In this document: positions 9,556-17,865 of the stretch, piece after piece | Position numbering within the stretch: position 1 is the stretch's first letter | Layout: each line of letters starts with the position of its first letter | From: Longimicrobium sp. | GTDB taxonomy: Bacteria; Gemmatimonadota; Gemmatimonadetes; Longimicrobiales; Longimicrobiaceae | DNA: 64,000 nt | Assembly (NCBI RefSeq): GCF_036388275.1 | Contig: NZ_DASVSF010000021.1 | Span: 1-64,000 of the forward strand | Reading direction: 5' to 3' | The notes under the pieces: model-generated | The model's input: the letters and a program-made list of their open reading frames with translations, nothing else | Databases searched by the model: none | What the model was told of the DNA's origin: nothing | Made by a program: the position numbers and the translations under genes

Positions 9556-9866
9556 AGGTAGCGTCTCCATCCAGGGGAATTCTTTCGCATGACTTCCGCG
9601 TGCCACCGGCACAGGAGATACCTGCGGACCAGCGTGATGATCCACCACGTATTGCGCGTCCAGCCCGAACCCGACTTCACCGGAGGCGCGGCGAAGCGGT
9701 CCGGCAGGTTCTGGAGCTGCCATCCCGCCCGACCGCGGTGCCCGCAGCGGGTGCCGGCAAAATTGAAATGCTTGCGGATAGGTCCGGGGGATTGTCGATT
9801 TGGCGTTCCCCCGGACGACTATGGGATGTTCACGGCAGTTCCCACCCCCGCACGAGAGGAAATCCC
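9556..9866. other. Divergent promoter region between lactamase-like gene and ECF42 pair
   Basis: No gene is seen. The stretch is open in the YCII frame but shows no family-like sequence. Near its right end it holds the predicted ECF42-type promoter and a 10-bp inverted repeat (gtccggggga at 9782-9791, tcccccggac at 9807-9816) that overlaps the promoter spacer. Confidence 0.6.
9793..9819 (+). promoter_or_regulatory. Predicted ECF42-type promoter
   Basis: TGTCGA at 9793-9798 and CGAC at 9816-9819 are separated by 17 bases. The reported target promoter of ECF42 sigma factors has TGTCGA at -35 and CGA(C/T) or similar at -10, so this is a near-ideal autoregulatory site upstream of the DGPF gene and the sigma gene. 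The match is seen directly; the function is inferred. Confidence 0.65.
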
Positions 9867-10223
9867 ATGAAGTACCTGTGCCTGATCTACGACGAGGAAA
9901 AGGCGATCGACGCCATGTCCGCCAGCGAGTCCGAAGCCTTCATGGGCGAGTACTTCGCCTTTACGCAGGGGATTCGCGAGAGCGGCCAGTACGTGGCGGG
10001 CGAGGCGCTGCAGCCGGTGTCGACGGCCACCACCGTCCGCATTCGCAACGGCAGGATGTCGACGACGGACGGGCCGTTCGCCGAGACGCGCGAGCAGCTG
10101 GGCGGGTTCTACCTGATCGAGGCGCGCGACCTGAACGAGGCCATCCAGGTGGCGGCAAAGATCCCGTCCGCGCGCATCGGCAGCATCGAGGTGCGGCCGG
10201 TGGTCGACTTCGGCGACGAGTAG
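9867..10223 (+). CDS. YCII/DGPF-domain protein, ECF42 partner
   Basis: A 118-aa YCII-family protein with the DGPF motif at 68-71 followed by [11 protein letters not shown]. It starts [13 protein letters not shown] after a good AGAGGA ribosome site. DGPF proteins are the conserved neighbours of ECF42 sigma factors, and the sigma gene follows after 10 bases. The biochemical role of DGPF proteins is not settled: the fold resembles small dimeric enzymes, and they have been proposed to be targets rather than anti-sigma factors of ECF42. A predicted ECF42 promoter lies ~50 bases upstream. Confidence 0.92.
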   Translation: MKYLCLIYDEEKAIDAMSASESEAFMGEYFAFTQGIRESGQYVAGEALQPVSTATTVRIRNGRMSTTDGPFAETREQLGGFYLIEARDLNEAIQVAAKIPSARIGSIEVRPVVDFGDE

Positions 10224-10233
10224 GGCTTCGATC

Positions 10234-11490
10234 GTGGACGAGCACGCGGCCGACGGGATGCGCGAGCGGGTGGAGGCGGTCTACCGCTCCGAGTCGCGCC
10301 GCGTGCTCGCCACGCTCATCCGCCTGCTGTCTGACTTCGACGCGGCCGAAGAGGCGCTTCACGACGCCTTTTCGGCCGCGCTGGAGCGGTGGCCCCGCGA
10401 GGGAATGCCGACCAATCCGCGCGCCTGGCTGGTCTCGGCGGGACGGTTCAAGGCCATCGACGCCATGCGCCGGCGCGCCCGCTTCGACGCGCGTGTCGCC
10501 GAACTCGCCCTGCAGATGGAGGCGGCCGTCCAGCCGGAGACGTGGGACGGCGACGGCGTGGAAGACGACCGGCTACGCCTGGTGTTCACCTGCTGCCACC
10601 CCGCCCTGGCGCCGGACGCGCGCATCGCCCTGACGCTGCGCGAAGTCTGCGGGCTGACGACGGAGGAGATCGCCCGCGCATTCCTGGTTCCCCCCTCCAC
10701 GCTGGCGCAGCGGATCGTCCGCGCCAAGGGGAAGATCCGCGACGCGCGCATCCCCTACCAGGTGCCCTCGCGCGCCGACCTCCCCGAGCGGCTGGACGCG
10801 GTGCTGCGCGTAGTCTACCTGGTGTTCAACGAGGGATACTCCGCCTCCGCCGGCGAATCGCTGACGCGCGCGGACCTTTCCGGCGAGGCAATCCGCCTGG
10901 CGCGGCTGATCGTGGAGCTGCTTCCGGAGCCGGAAGTGGAAGGGCTGCTGGGGCTGATGCTGCTCCACGAGTCGCGGCGGGCGGCGCGAACGATTCCCGG
11001 TGGCGAGCTGGTCCTTCTGGCGGACCAGGACCGGTCGCTGTGGAACCGCGAGCAGGTGGAGGAGGGATGCGCACGGGTGCAGCGGGCGCTCTCGTCGCGG
11101 CGCTTCGGCCCGTACACGCTGCAGGGCGCGATCGCGGCCGTGCACGCCGAGGCGGCGGACGCCGAGTCCACGGACTGGGCGCAGATCGTGGGGCTGTACC
11201 ACGTGCTCGCCAGGGTGGAGCCATCGCCGGTGGTGGAGCTGAACCGCGCCGTCGCCGTGGCCATGCGCGACGGGGCGGCGGCGGGGCTGGCGCTGATCGA
11301 CCCGCTGCTCGCCGGCGGAGAGCTGGCCGACTATCACCTGGCGCACGCGGCCCGGGCGGACCTTTGCCGCCAGCTCGGCCGCACGACGGAGGCGCGCGCA
11401 GCCTACGAGCGGGCGCTCGCCCTGGCGCGCCTGGAGCCGGAGCGCCGCTTCCTGCAGCGGCGCATCGCCGAGATGGACGCCGAGCCCTGA
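10234..11490 (+). CDS. ECF42-type sigma factor with C-terminal TPR-like domain
   Basis: A 418-aa ECF sigma factor. Region 2 occupies about 10-85 ([21 protein letters not shown] is typical) and region 4 about 115-170 ([21 protein letters not shown]). A long C-terminal helical domain (about 190-415) carries the hallmark [13 protein letters not shown] segment (here [12 protein letters not shown]) and TPR-like repeats. This architecture defines the ECF42 group, in which the C-terminal extension replaces a separate anti-sigma factor. It starts with GTG at 10234, ten bases after the DGPF gene, so the two form an operon. It ends one base before the convergent TPR gene. Confidence 0.92.
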   Translation: MDEHAADGMRERVEAVYRSESRRVLATLIRLLSDFDAAEEALHDAFSAALERWPREGMPTNPRAWLVSAGRFKAIDAMRRRARFDARVAELALQMEAAVQPETWDGDGVEDDRLRLVFTCCHPALAPDARIALTLREVCGLTTEEIARAFLVPPSTLAQRIVRAKGKIRDARIPYQVPSRADLPERLDAVLRVVYLVFNEGYSASAGESLTRADLSGEAIRLARLIVELLPEPEVEGLLGLMLLHESRRAARTIPGGELVLLADQDRSLWNREQVEEGCARVQRALSSRRFGPYTLQGAIAAVHAEAADAESTDWAQIVGLYHVLARVEPSPVVELNRAVAVAMRDGAAAGLALIDPLLAGGELADYHLAHAARADLCRQLGRTTEARAAYERALALARLEPERRFLQRRIAEMDAEP

Positions 11491-11491
11491 T

Positions 11492-13129
11492 CTAGAACCG
11501 CGCGGCGGGGAGCCAGGTATCCGACCGCACCCAGGCCCGCTGGAACTCCTCCATCGCCTGGTTCGCCTCGGCCTCGCGCCCCTGCGCGCGCAGGGCCTTC
11601 TCCAGCCCCACGAGGCTCCACCCGTTGTTCGGCCGGCGCACCAGCCCCTCGCGAAACACCCGCTCGGCCTCCGCCGGCTTTCCCGTCTCCAGCAGCAGCG
11701 TCCCCAGCCAGTCGCGCACGGCGAAGGGAAGCGGCTCCGGCTCGTCGTACATCAGCCCGTCCTCCAGCGCGATCGCCTCCCGGAACGCGGCGGCGGCCTC
11801 GTCCGGCCGCCCTTCGCCGCGCAGCAGCTCGCCCAGCAGAATCCCCTTCACGACGCCCAGCAGGCGCGCGGGCTGATGCTGCCGGAACGTCCGCGTGGCG
11901 GGCGTGGTCCGCGCGAGAGAGTCGACGAGCGCCAGGTACGCCCGCGCGCTGTCTGGCTGCCCCAGGCGCAGGTGCGCATGTCCACGCGCGAACGCCCACA
12001 GCCCTTCGTGGATCGGATGCGCGGGGCTGCGGGTCAGTTCCAGTACCTCGGCGAACCGCCCGAAGCGCAGCAGGGTCAGCGCCTGGAACGAGGCCCCGTC
12101 CGCCGGCACCAGCTTCGTGTAGTCCCTCGCCGCCTGGATGGCGATCGCCCCCTGCCCATCCACCGACGCGGAGAAGAGCAGCATGTGAAGGTTGTGCGCG
12201 GGGTAGATGGCGAACCCCTCGCCCGTGGCCGCCTTCTGGTCGGAGTGCCACGCCAGGATGTTGGAGCGCGTCGCATCCCCCCACCGCCCCACCCGGTTGT
12301 ACGTGTGCGACGGCATGTGGTTGATGTGGCTGGCGCCGGGAATGGCGCTCCCCAGCAGGTCCGCGCACCGCTGGGCCTCGCCGGCCCTGGGCGTGGTCTC
12401 CGTCGCGTGGATGTACAGGTGGCAGGCGCCGGGATGCCCGATATCCGCCGCCAGCACGCCTTCGAGCACCTGGTGGATGCGGGCGATGGAGGGCTTGGTG
12501 AGCGGCCAGATTCCACGCCGCGGCTCCAGCAGCATCAGCGCGTCGGCGTAGAGCGTGGCCACCTCCGCGTTCCGCGGGTTGCGCTCGTACACGGCCGCCA
12601 TCGCGTTCACGAATGCGGAGTCGAGGCTCTTTCGGCCTGACGCGGGATGCGCGGGGAGGTAGCGCGCGGCCATCGCATCGACCAGCGCCCGTTCAAGCGG
12701 GGGGCCGCCGCGGTCCGCGAGTTCCTGCGCGCGTGTCGCCGCGGCGTGCGCGCCGGCGGCGTTGGCATCATCCATGGGGCCGTTCAGGTACGGACCCAGG
12801 GACCACGCCTCGCCCCACCAGCACATGGCGCACGCGGGATCGAGGCGCCGCGCCTCCACGAACGAGCGGCGCGCATCGGCCGGGGTGAACGAGAACATCA
12901 GGCGCACTCCCTGGTCGAAGTACGCCTGCGCCTCGGGAACGCTCGTCGCCACGCGCCACGAGAATTCGCCCAGTGCGGACGAGAGGGGAATCGTCGCACT
13001 GTCCGCGGCCGGACCCGTGACGGCACTCTGCGCTGCCACCTGCGGCGACAGGGCTGCGCCACCAATCGCCAGCGCGAGGCTCACGCGGACGAAGAGCCGA
13101 CCAGGGAAAGGAGCTATCATCCGCAGCAT
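11492..13129 (-). CDS. Exported TPR-repeat protein
   Basis: A 545-aa protein with an N-terminal signal segment (about residues 10-33, ending QVAAQSA) and TPR-like repeats through the rest. Characteristic strings are CAMCWWGEAW, ACHLYIHATE and HINHMPSHTYNRVGRW, which recur in a family of periplasmic TPR proteins of unknown function in Gemmatimonadota, Acidobacteriota and Proteobacteria. The many conserved His and Cys residues could bind a metal, but this is not established. The start at 13129 (MLRMIAPF) is preferred; a second ATG lies at 13120. The gene is convergent with the ECF42 gene, 1 base apart. Confidence 0.8.
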   Translation of the reverse strand: MLRMIAPFPGRLFVRVSLALAIGGAALSPQVAAQSAVTGPAADSATIPLSSALGEFSWRVATSVPEAQAYFDQGVRLMFSFTPADARRSFVEARRLDPACAMCWWGEAWSLGPYLNGPMDDANAAGAHAAATRAQELADRGGPPLERALVDAMAARYLPAHPASGRKSLDSAFVNAMAAVYERNPRNAEVATLYADALMLLEPRRGIWPLTKPSIARIHQVLEGVLAADIGHPGACHLYIHATETTPRAGEAQRCADLLGSAIPGASHINHMPSHTYNRVGRWGDATRSNILAWHSDQKAATGEGFAIYPAHNLHMLLFSASVDGQGAIAIQAARDYTKLVPADGASFQALTLLRFGRFAEVLELTRSPAHPIHEGLWAFARGHAHLRLGQPDSARAYLALVDSLARTTPATRTFRQHQPARLLGVVKGILLGELLRGEGRPDEAAAAFREAIALEDGLMYDEPEPLPFAVRDWLGTLLLETGKPAEAERVFREGLVRRPNNGWSLVGLEKALRAQGREAEANQAMEEFQRAWVRSDTWLPAARF

Positions 13130-13248
13130 CGCGCGATTTCCGGGAGAACGGGGAGGGACCGTCGTGGGTCGGAGGTGGAAGATGGTCCGCATCGCGACTC
13201 CGGGCAACCGTGGGAAGTGCAGATGACATCCTACCTGCCGACCCGCAC

Positions 13249-13325
13249 CCTGTCATCCCGAAGGAGCGGTCCCGGCGAACCTTCCCCCGCGCCGACGACA
13301 GCAGCGACTGAGAGATCCGCCACAC
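13249..13325 (+). repeat. Dispersed repeat R2b, plus orientation
   Basis: It begins cctgtcatcccgaaggagcg, continues through gcgaacctt and ends gatccgccacac. The reverse complement of 20297-20373 follows the same order, and 32533-32571 carries a partial copy in reverse orientation. Confidence 0.7.
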
Positions 13326-13419
13326 ACCTGCGGTCCTGCACCGGCCGCGTCCCGCTCGCCGGACCTGCCACGGGAAGCCGGGACGTGCCACATCGATCTC
13401 CTACACTCCGAAGCAAGCC

Positions 13420-13467
13420 AGTCCGCGCAGGCGGACTTCGGGTCGTTGTTGCAGCGACTTCAGTCGC
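13420..13467 (+). repeat. Two-hairpin dispersed element R3, copy A
   Basis: Hairpin 1 is AGTCCGC-gcag-GCGGACT (13420-13437) and hairpin 2 is GCGACT-TC-AGTCGC (13454-13467), followed by CCGTG. Copies at 32063-32110, 32416-32462 and 61736-61783 keep the same architecture with compensating stem changes. Confidence 0.8.
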
Positions 13468-13539
13468 CCGTGCCGGGGTCGACACCAGGACGGGTGAACC
13501 CGCGGCTGGACCGACGCCCTCACACCACATTTCGGGCGG

Positions 13540-13569
13540 TTGCTGTGCACGCGGCGCGGGTACTATCAT
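13540..13569 (+). promoter_or_regulatory. Candidate housekeeping promoter for purD-mutM
   Basis: TTGCTG at 13540-13545 and TATCAT at 13564-13569 have an 18-base spacer, placed 40 bases before the purD start. Matches are seen; activity is not known. Confidence 0.4.
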
Positions 13570-13609
13570 CCCCGCGTTCTGCACCCCTGCACCCAAACGG
13601 CGGCGTTCC

Positions 13610-14902
13610 TTGAAGATCCTGGTCGTAGGCAACGGCGGGCGCGAGCACGCCCTGCTGTGGAAGCTGCGGCGCGACGCGCCTAACGCGGAGCTGTTCATCA
13701 CCCGCGGCAACGGCGGAACCGACGCGCTGGCGACCTCCATTCCGCTCGACGCGGGCGAACTCCAGTCGCTCGCCGGGTGGGCCGAGCAGAACCAGATCGA
13801 CCTGACCATCGTGGGCCCCGAGGCCCCGCTGGCGGAGGGGATCGCCGACCACTTCGGCAACCACCGCCTGCCGGTCTTCGGCCCGAGCAAGCAGGCCGCG
13901 CGCATCGAGTCGTCCAAGGCCTTCGCCAAGGGGCTGATGGCGCGGCACGGCATCCCCACGGCGGCGTTCCAGGTGTTCACCGCCTTGAGCGACGCGGAGG
14001 ACTACGTGCGCTCCCTCACCGGCCCCGTCGTCGTCAAGGCCTCGGGGCTGGCCGCCGGCAAGGGCGTGGTGGTGTGCGACGACACGGACCAGGCGCTCAC
14101 CGCGCTGCGGGAAACGATGGAGGGCGGCGCATTCGGCGTGGCGGGCGCGGAGGTGGTGGTCGAGGAGCGGATGACCGGCGAGGAGCTGTCGGTGTTCGCC
14201 CTGACGGACGGCGAAGACGTGGTACCCATGGTCCCCGCGCAGGACCACAAGCGCGTGGGCGAGGGGGAGACGGGGCCCAACACGGGCGGAATGGGCGCCT
14301 ATGCCCCGGTGTCGCTTGCCACGCCGGAGCTGATGGAGCGCGTGGAGCGCGAGATCCTGCGCCCCACCGTCGCCGCGATGGCGGCCGAGGGATGCCCCTT
14401 CCGCGGCCTGCTCTACGCGGGGCTGATGCTCACTCCCGACGGGCCCAAGGTGGTGGAGTTCAACTGCCGCTTCGGCGACCCGGAAACGCAGGTGGTGCTG
14501 CCCCTCCTGCGCTCGTCCCTGCTGGACCCGATCCTGGAGATCGCCCGCGGAGGCTCGCTCGCCGGGCTGCGCCTGGGATGGAGCCCGCAGGCCGCCGCCA
14601 CCACCGTGCTGGCCTCCGGCGGCTACCCCGGCGACTACCCCAGCGGCGTGCCCATCCACCTCACCGCCGAGTTCCAGGGCAGCGACGACGTGATCGTCTT
14701 TCACGCGGGAACACGCCGTGCGGACGACGGCGCCCTGGTCACCGCCGGCGGCCGGGTCCTGGCCGTCACCGCCCTGGCCCCCACGGTGGCCGCCGCGGCG
14801 GAGCGCAGCCGGGCGGCGGCAGAGTCCATCCAGTTCGACGGAAAGCACTTCCGCCGCGACATCGGGTGGCGGGAAATCGAGCGCGCGAACTTCCATGCCT
14901 GA
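13610..14902 (+). CDS. purD: Phosphoribosylamine-glycine ligase (GAR synthetase)
   Basis: A 430-aa ATP-grasp enzyme that joins glycine to phosphoribosylamine in purine synthesis. The N-terminal loop VVGNGGREHAL, the ATP-binding KASGLAAGKGVVV, the NTGGMGAYAP segment and the metal-binding EFNCRFGDPET are all present. Translation most likely begins at the TTG at 13610, since the family start MKILVVGNGGREH aligns exactly there; no nearby ATG fits. The stop overlaps the start of mutM by 8 bases, so the two are translated together. Purine enzymes next to mutM are not a universal pairing, so the link may be only co-expression. Confidence 0.97.
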   Translation: MKILVVGNGGREHALLWKLRRDAPNAELFITRGNGGTDALATSIPLDAGELQSLAGWAEQNQIDLTIVGPEAPLAEGIADHFGNHRLPVFGPSKQAARIESSKAFAKGLMARHGIPTAAFQVFTALSDAEDYVRSLTGPVVVKASGLAAGKGVVVCDDTDQALTALRETMEGGAFGVAGAEVVVEERMTGEELSVFALTDGEDVVPMVPAQDHKRVGEGETGPNTGGMGAYAPVSLATPELMERVEREILRPTVAAMAAEGCPFRGLLYAGLMLTPDGPKVVEFNCRFGDPETQVVLPLLRSSLLDPILEIARGGSLAGLRLGWSPQAAATTVLASGGYPGDYPSGVPIHLTAEFQGSDDVIVFHAGTRRADDGALVTAGGRVLAVTALAPTVAAAAERSRAAAESIQFDGKHFRRDIGWREIERANFHA

Positions 14903-15710
14903 GCTTCCGGAAGTCGAAACCATCGTTCACGACCTGGCGGGGCTGCTTCCCGGTGCGCGAATCGGCGGCGTGGACGTGCTGCGGCCGGACCTGATCGACG
15001 GGGACGATCCGAACGCCTTCGCCGCGCGGCTGAAGGGGCGCACCGTGCACGACGTGGCGCGCCGGGCCAAGAACATCGTCGTAGGCTTGGGCGGCGAGCG
15101 GCTGATCGTGAACCTGGGGATGACGGGGCGGCTGCTGATGGCCAGGGCCGGGGACGAAGACCCCAGCCACCTGGGTGTGCGGCTTTCCCTGGCGGACGGG
15201 CGCGAGCTGCGCTACCACGACGTGCGGCGGTTCGGGCGGTTGTGGGTGGTGGGCGAGGATGCGTGGCGTTCGTTCGACGGCGGCCTGGGGGTGGAGCCCC
15301 TGTCGGACGAGTTCACCCCCGACTGGCTCCACCAGTCCGCCGGCCGGTCGCGGGTGCCGATCAAGACCTGGCTGATGGACCAGGGGCGGGTGGTGGGCGT
15401 GGGCAACATCTACGCGAGCGAAGCGCTGTTCCGCGCGGGAGTCGATCCCCGGCGGCCCGCAAACACCCTTTCCGCCAGCGAGGCCACTCGAGTGGTACAG
15501 GGCGTGCGCCAGGTGCTCACCGACGCCATTGAGTTCCGGGGCACCACGTTCCTGGACTACCGCGACGCCAGCGGCGAGCGCGGGGGCTTCGCGGAACGGC
15601 TCAAGGTATACGACCGCGGGGGGGAGCCGTGCCCGGTGTGCGGAACCCCGCTGGAGCGGCTCGTCCAGGCCGGACGATCGACGTTCTTCTGCGGCTCCTG
15701 CCAGCGATGA
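14895..15710 (+). CDS. mutM: Formamidopyrimidine-DNA glycosylase
   Basis: A 271-aa base-excision repair enzyme that removes 8-oxoguanine and formamidopyrimidines and nicks the strand. The N-terminus MPELPEVE supplies the catalytic Pro and Glu. A beta-sandwich with NLGMTGRLL, the helix-two-turn-helix region with QGRVVGVGNIYASEAL, and the C-terminal zinc finger with C246, C249, C266 and C269 are intact, so it is probably active. It overlaps purD by 8 bases. A short hydrophobic-AT-rich spacer with a likely promoter follows before the next TPR gene. Confidence 0.97.
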   Translation: MPELPEVETIVHDLAGLLPGARIGGVDVLRPDLIDGDDPNAFAARLKGRTVHDVARRAKNIVVGLGGERLIVNLGMTGRLLMARAGDEDPSHLGVRLSLADGRELRYHDVRRFGRLWVVGEDAWRSFDGGLGVEPLSDEFTPDWLHQSAGRSRVPIKTWLMDQGRVVGVGNIYASEALFRAGVDPRRPANTLSASEATRVVQGVRQVLTDAIEFRGTTFLDYRDASGERGGFAERLKVYDRGGEPCPVCGTPLERLVQAGRSTFFCGSCQR

Positions 15711-15755
15711 CGGTACATCGGCCCGACTTTTACGCCACCGTGTGCGATGAATGTC

Positions 15756-15783
15756 TGGCTTTTTTCATCTGCTACATTATTAT
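15756..15783 (+). promoter_or_regulatory. Candidate promoter upstream of TPR gene
   Basis: TGGCTT at 15756-15761 and TATTAT at 15778-15783 are spaced 16 bases apart in an unusually AT-rich patch, 51 bases before the downstream ATG. Confidence 0.4.
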
Positions 15784-15834
15784 TCGGGCACATCTGCCGC
15801 GTGGTCCCCTCCTCCAAGCCCACTCGCACACGCC

Positions 15835-17118
15835 ATGCAATCACGTAAGTTTCGGGTTCCCCAGCGAAAGACGCAGCGCCGCTGGCGCGTTCCGCCCGCT
15901 CTCAAGCGCGGCGACGAGGTGTTCGAGGGGCTCGGGCTTCTCGACGAGGTAACCGGCGAAAAGGGGCTGCTGCTGTGGCAGTCGCTGCGCGACGCCCTGC
16001 TCTGGGCCGAAGCGGCGGAAGGCGACCGCGCGTCGCTCTTCGCCGCCGACGCCGAGCGGGTACGCATGGCCATGCTAATGGCCGCCGCGCCCGCCGCCGA
16101 CCTGGAAGAGCCGCTGGCCGCGCTGGCCCGCATGGTGGGCGAGCCCAACGCCACGTCGGAAGAGATGGTGTCGCTGGCCTGCCGCCGGGTGGCGCAGTGG
16201 GCCGACGAGCAGGGGCTGCTGACCACCGCGCTCTCGTTCGCGCAGGCCGCCGCCACCGTGACGCCGGGCGACGCCTCGGCCGCCTTCGCGGTGGGCCAGC
16301 TGGCGCGCCGCCGCGCCGAGTACGCGCGGGCCGAGACGTGGTTCCGCCGCGCCATCGCCCTGGCGCGCCAGATCGGCGACTGGCCCACGTATTCGAGGTC
16401 GTTCCTGGGCCTTGGGCGCCTGTACATGCAGCGCGGCAAGCTGCCGGTGGCCCGCAAGTTCCTGATCCGCTCCATCCGTGCGGCGCAGCGGAACAGCCTT
16501 CACACGCTCGAGGGCAAGGGGCTTCACGACCTGTTCGGGGTGGCCGTCGAGGCCGATCGCCCGGAAGAGGCGCAGGAGCTGGCCCGCGCGGCGTACGCGG
16601 CGTACGGGCCGGAGAACGCGGAGCTTCCCCGCCTGGCGCAGGACGTGGCGTACTGGTGGATCACGCAGGGGCACTTCTCGCGCGCGGTACCGGTGCTCCG
16701 CTCCGTCCTTCCCCATCTGCCGCATCCGTCGGACCGGCTGATGGTGTTCGGCAACCTTGCACGCGCGGCGGGCGGCATGAACGACCGCGAGGCGTTCCGG
16801 GATGCGTGGGACACCTGCCACGACCTGCTGTACAACTCGTCGGTCGACGAGCGTGCCGCGCAGGGGCTGCTGGACCTGGCACACGGCGCGGCGAGCCTGG
16901 GGCTGTGGGACAAGGCCGAAACGGCCGCGCGCGAGGCGCTGGATACCGGCGTCCGCCGCAACGAGGCGAAGATCCGCCTGTCCGCCGAGGCGTTGATGGA
17001 CTCGGTACGGCACCACCGTGCGGTAGAGACGCGCAAGCGCGTCCCGGCGTCCGAGGAAGGCAGCGAGGTGCTGGCCGGCGACCTGGTGCGTTCGCTCAGT
17101 GCCTACGCCCCCAGCTGA
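15835..17118 (+). CDS. Cytoplasmic TPR-like helical repeat protein
   Basis: A 427-aa protein with no signal peptide or membrane span. The N-terminus is very basic (MQSRKFRVPQRKTQRRWRV), and most of the rest consists of helical TPR-like repeats, clearest at about 170-330 (AEYARAETWFRRAIALARQ, GLGRLYMQRGKLPVARKF). No DNA-binding or enzymatic motif is visible. The ATG at 15835 is chosen over one 28 codons upstream, because that upstream part overlaps the promoter-like AT-rich segment. Its own promoter and a strong downstream terminator suggest a monocistronic gene. The function is unknown; the basic N-terminus might contact nucleic acid or membrane. Confidence 0.75.
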   Translation: MQSRKFRVPQRKTQRRWRVPPALKRGDEVFEGLGLLDEVTGEKGLLLWQSLRDALLWAEAAEGDRASLFAADAERVRMAMLMAAAPAADLEEPLAALARMVGEPNATSEEMVSLACRRVAQWADEQGLLTTALSFAQAAATVTPGDASAAFAVGQLARRRAEYARAETWFRRAIALARQIGDWPTYSRSFLGLGRLYMQRGKLPVARKFLIRSIRAAQRNSLHTLEGKGLHDLFGVAVEADRPEEAQELARAAYAAYGPENAELPRLAQDVAYWWITQGHFSRAVPVLRSVLPHLPHPSDRLMVFGNLARAAGGMNDREAFRDAWDTCHDLLYNSSVDERAAQGLLDLAHGAASLGLWDKAETAAREALDTGVRRNEAKIRLSAEALMDSVRHHRAVETRKRVPASEEGSEVLAGDLVRSLSAYAPS

Positions 17119-17139
17119 TCCTGCTGGACGGTCTTGAAT

Positions 17140-17174
17140 AAGAGCGGGCGTGGTCGCTGACCACGCCCGCTCTT
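17140..17174. terminator. Bidirectional intrinsic terminator
   Basis: A perfect 16-bp stem (17140-17155 with 17159-17174) has a 3-base loop and ends in CTCTT/AAGAG. It lies between the convergent stops at 17118 (plus) and 17198 (minus), so it can serve both genes. Confidence 0.85.
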
Positions 17175-17197
17175 CTATTCGTTACCCGCGGCGCGAG

Positions 17198-17398
17198 TCA
17201 TCCGCTCGAGCCGATGAGCCCGCTCCGCCCGGGTCCAGGCTCTCCCTCGCCCTGGATGACGCTGGAGGAGTCCGAGGCGGCATTGTCCAGCGAAGGACGC
17301 GAGGGGTGCTGCACGGCTTCCGGCGCGGTGGCGTCGCCGGAGCAGGCAGCCGCGGCCGCCAGCACCGCGGCCACAAGCAGGGTGCGTACGTTCTTCAT
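17198..17398 (-). CDS. Small secreted lipoprotein, hypothetical
   Basis: A 66-aa protein: a short basic start (MKNVR), a hydrophobic Ala/Leu/Val stretch and a lipobox ending in C19 (AAAAC), then a Ser/Pro/Gly-rich mature part of about 47 residues without a recognisable fold. The ribosome site GGAGAG lies 8 bases before the ATG at 17398. It should be lipidated and kept at the cell envelope. It shares the bidirectional terminator with the TPR gene. No function can be assigned. Confidence 0.7.
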   Translation of the reverse strand: MKNVRTLLVAAVLAAAAACSGDATAPEAVQHPSRPSLDNAASDSSSVIQGEGEPGPGRSGLIGSSG

Positions 17399-17865
17399 TG
17401 CAGGCTCTCCAAGGATCGGGTGGGGGAATGATGTTGAGGCGGGATGACAGCATCTTAACATGCAGGAGCGGCTTGCGCCACGCGTGCGCAACATCGCATC
17501 GCTCCATTCGCGACTTCCCACCGGGAAAGATGGTGTGTCCGCCAGCGAAGCGCCAGCCCCACGGCCACAGAATTTACGGGCTCTCGGTGACAGGCCCGCT
17601 GGAACGCGGGTAAGGGCATACTTTTCATGCCGCCAAATTTTCAAGTTCATCGACTGCGTCCTGCATGGTTCATGGCGCTGGTCGACCCGGTGCGAGCGAC
17701 TCTTCAGACCGTTTACGCCAGCGCCGTAGTACGCCGCGCGACCGATTTGTGGCACCGCGCCGAGAGATCCCGCCGGACGCGCGCGGACGCTCTTTCGCTT
17801 CCGGCCTCCGCGCGCTACCTTCGCCATTGATTCGGTTTTTCTTCCCCGGCGAACTCCGCCCTGCA
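17399..17865. other. Intergenic region between lipoprotein and UvrC-like gene
   Basis: These 467 bases separate two divergent genes. Open frames cross it but none has a family-like sequence. It is noticeably less GC-rich around 17570-17650. I see no repeat or RNA structure I can name; it presumably carries both promoters. Confidence 0.5.

Larger units (their letters stand above)
13130..13609. other. Intergenic repeat-bearing region upstream of purD
   Basis: No gene is seen in this 480-base divergent region. It contains an R2b repeat (13249-13325), a full two-hairpin R3 element (13420-13467), another short hairpin of the same style (CGGGT-GA-ACCCG, 13491-13502), and a plausible purD promoter at 13540-13569. 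Confidence 0.65.

Noticed and set aside
9600..10223. A longer YCII protein with an 89-residue N-terminal extension
   Set aside because: The extension overlaps the predicted ECF42 promoter and has no family residues. The strong ribosome site lies before 9867.
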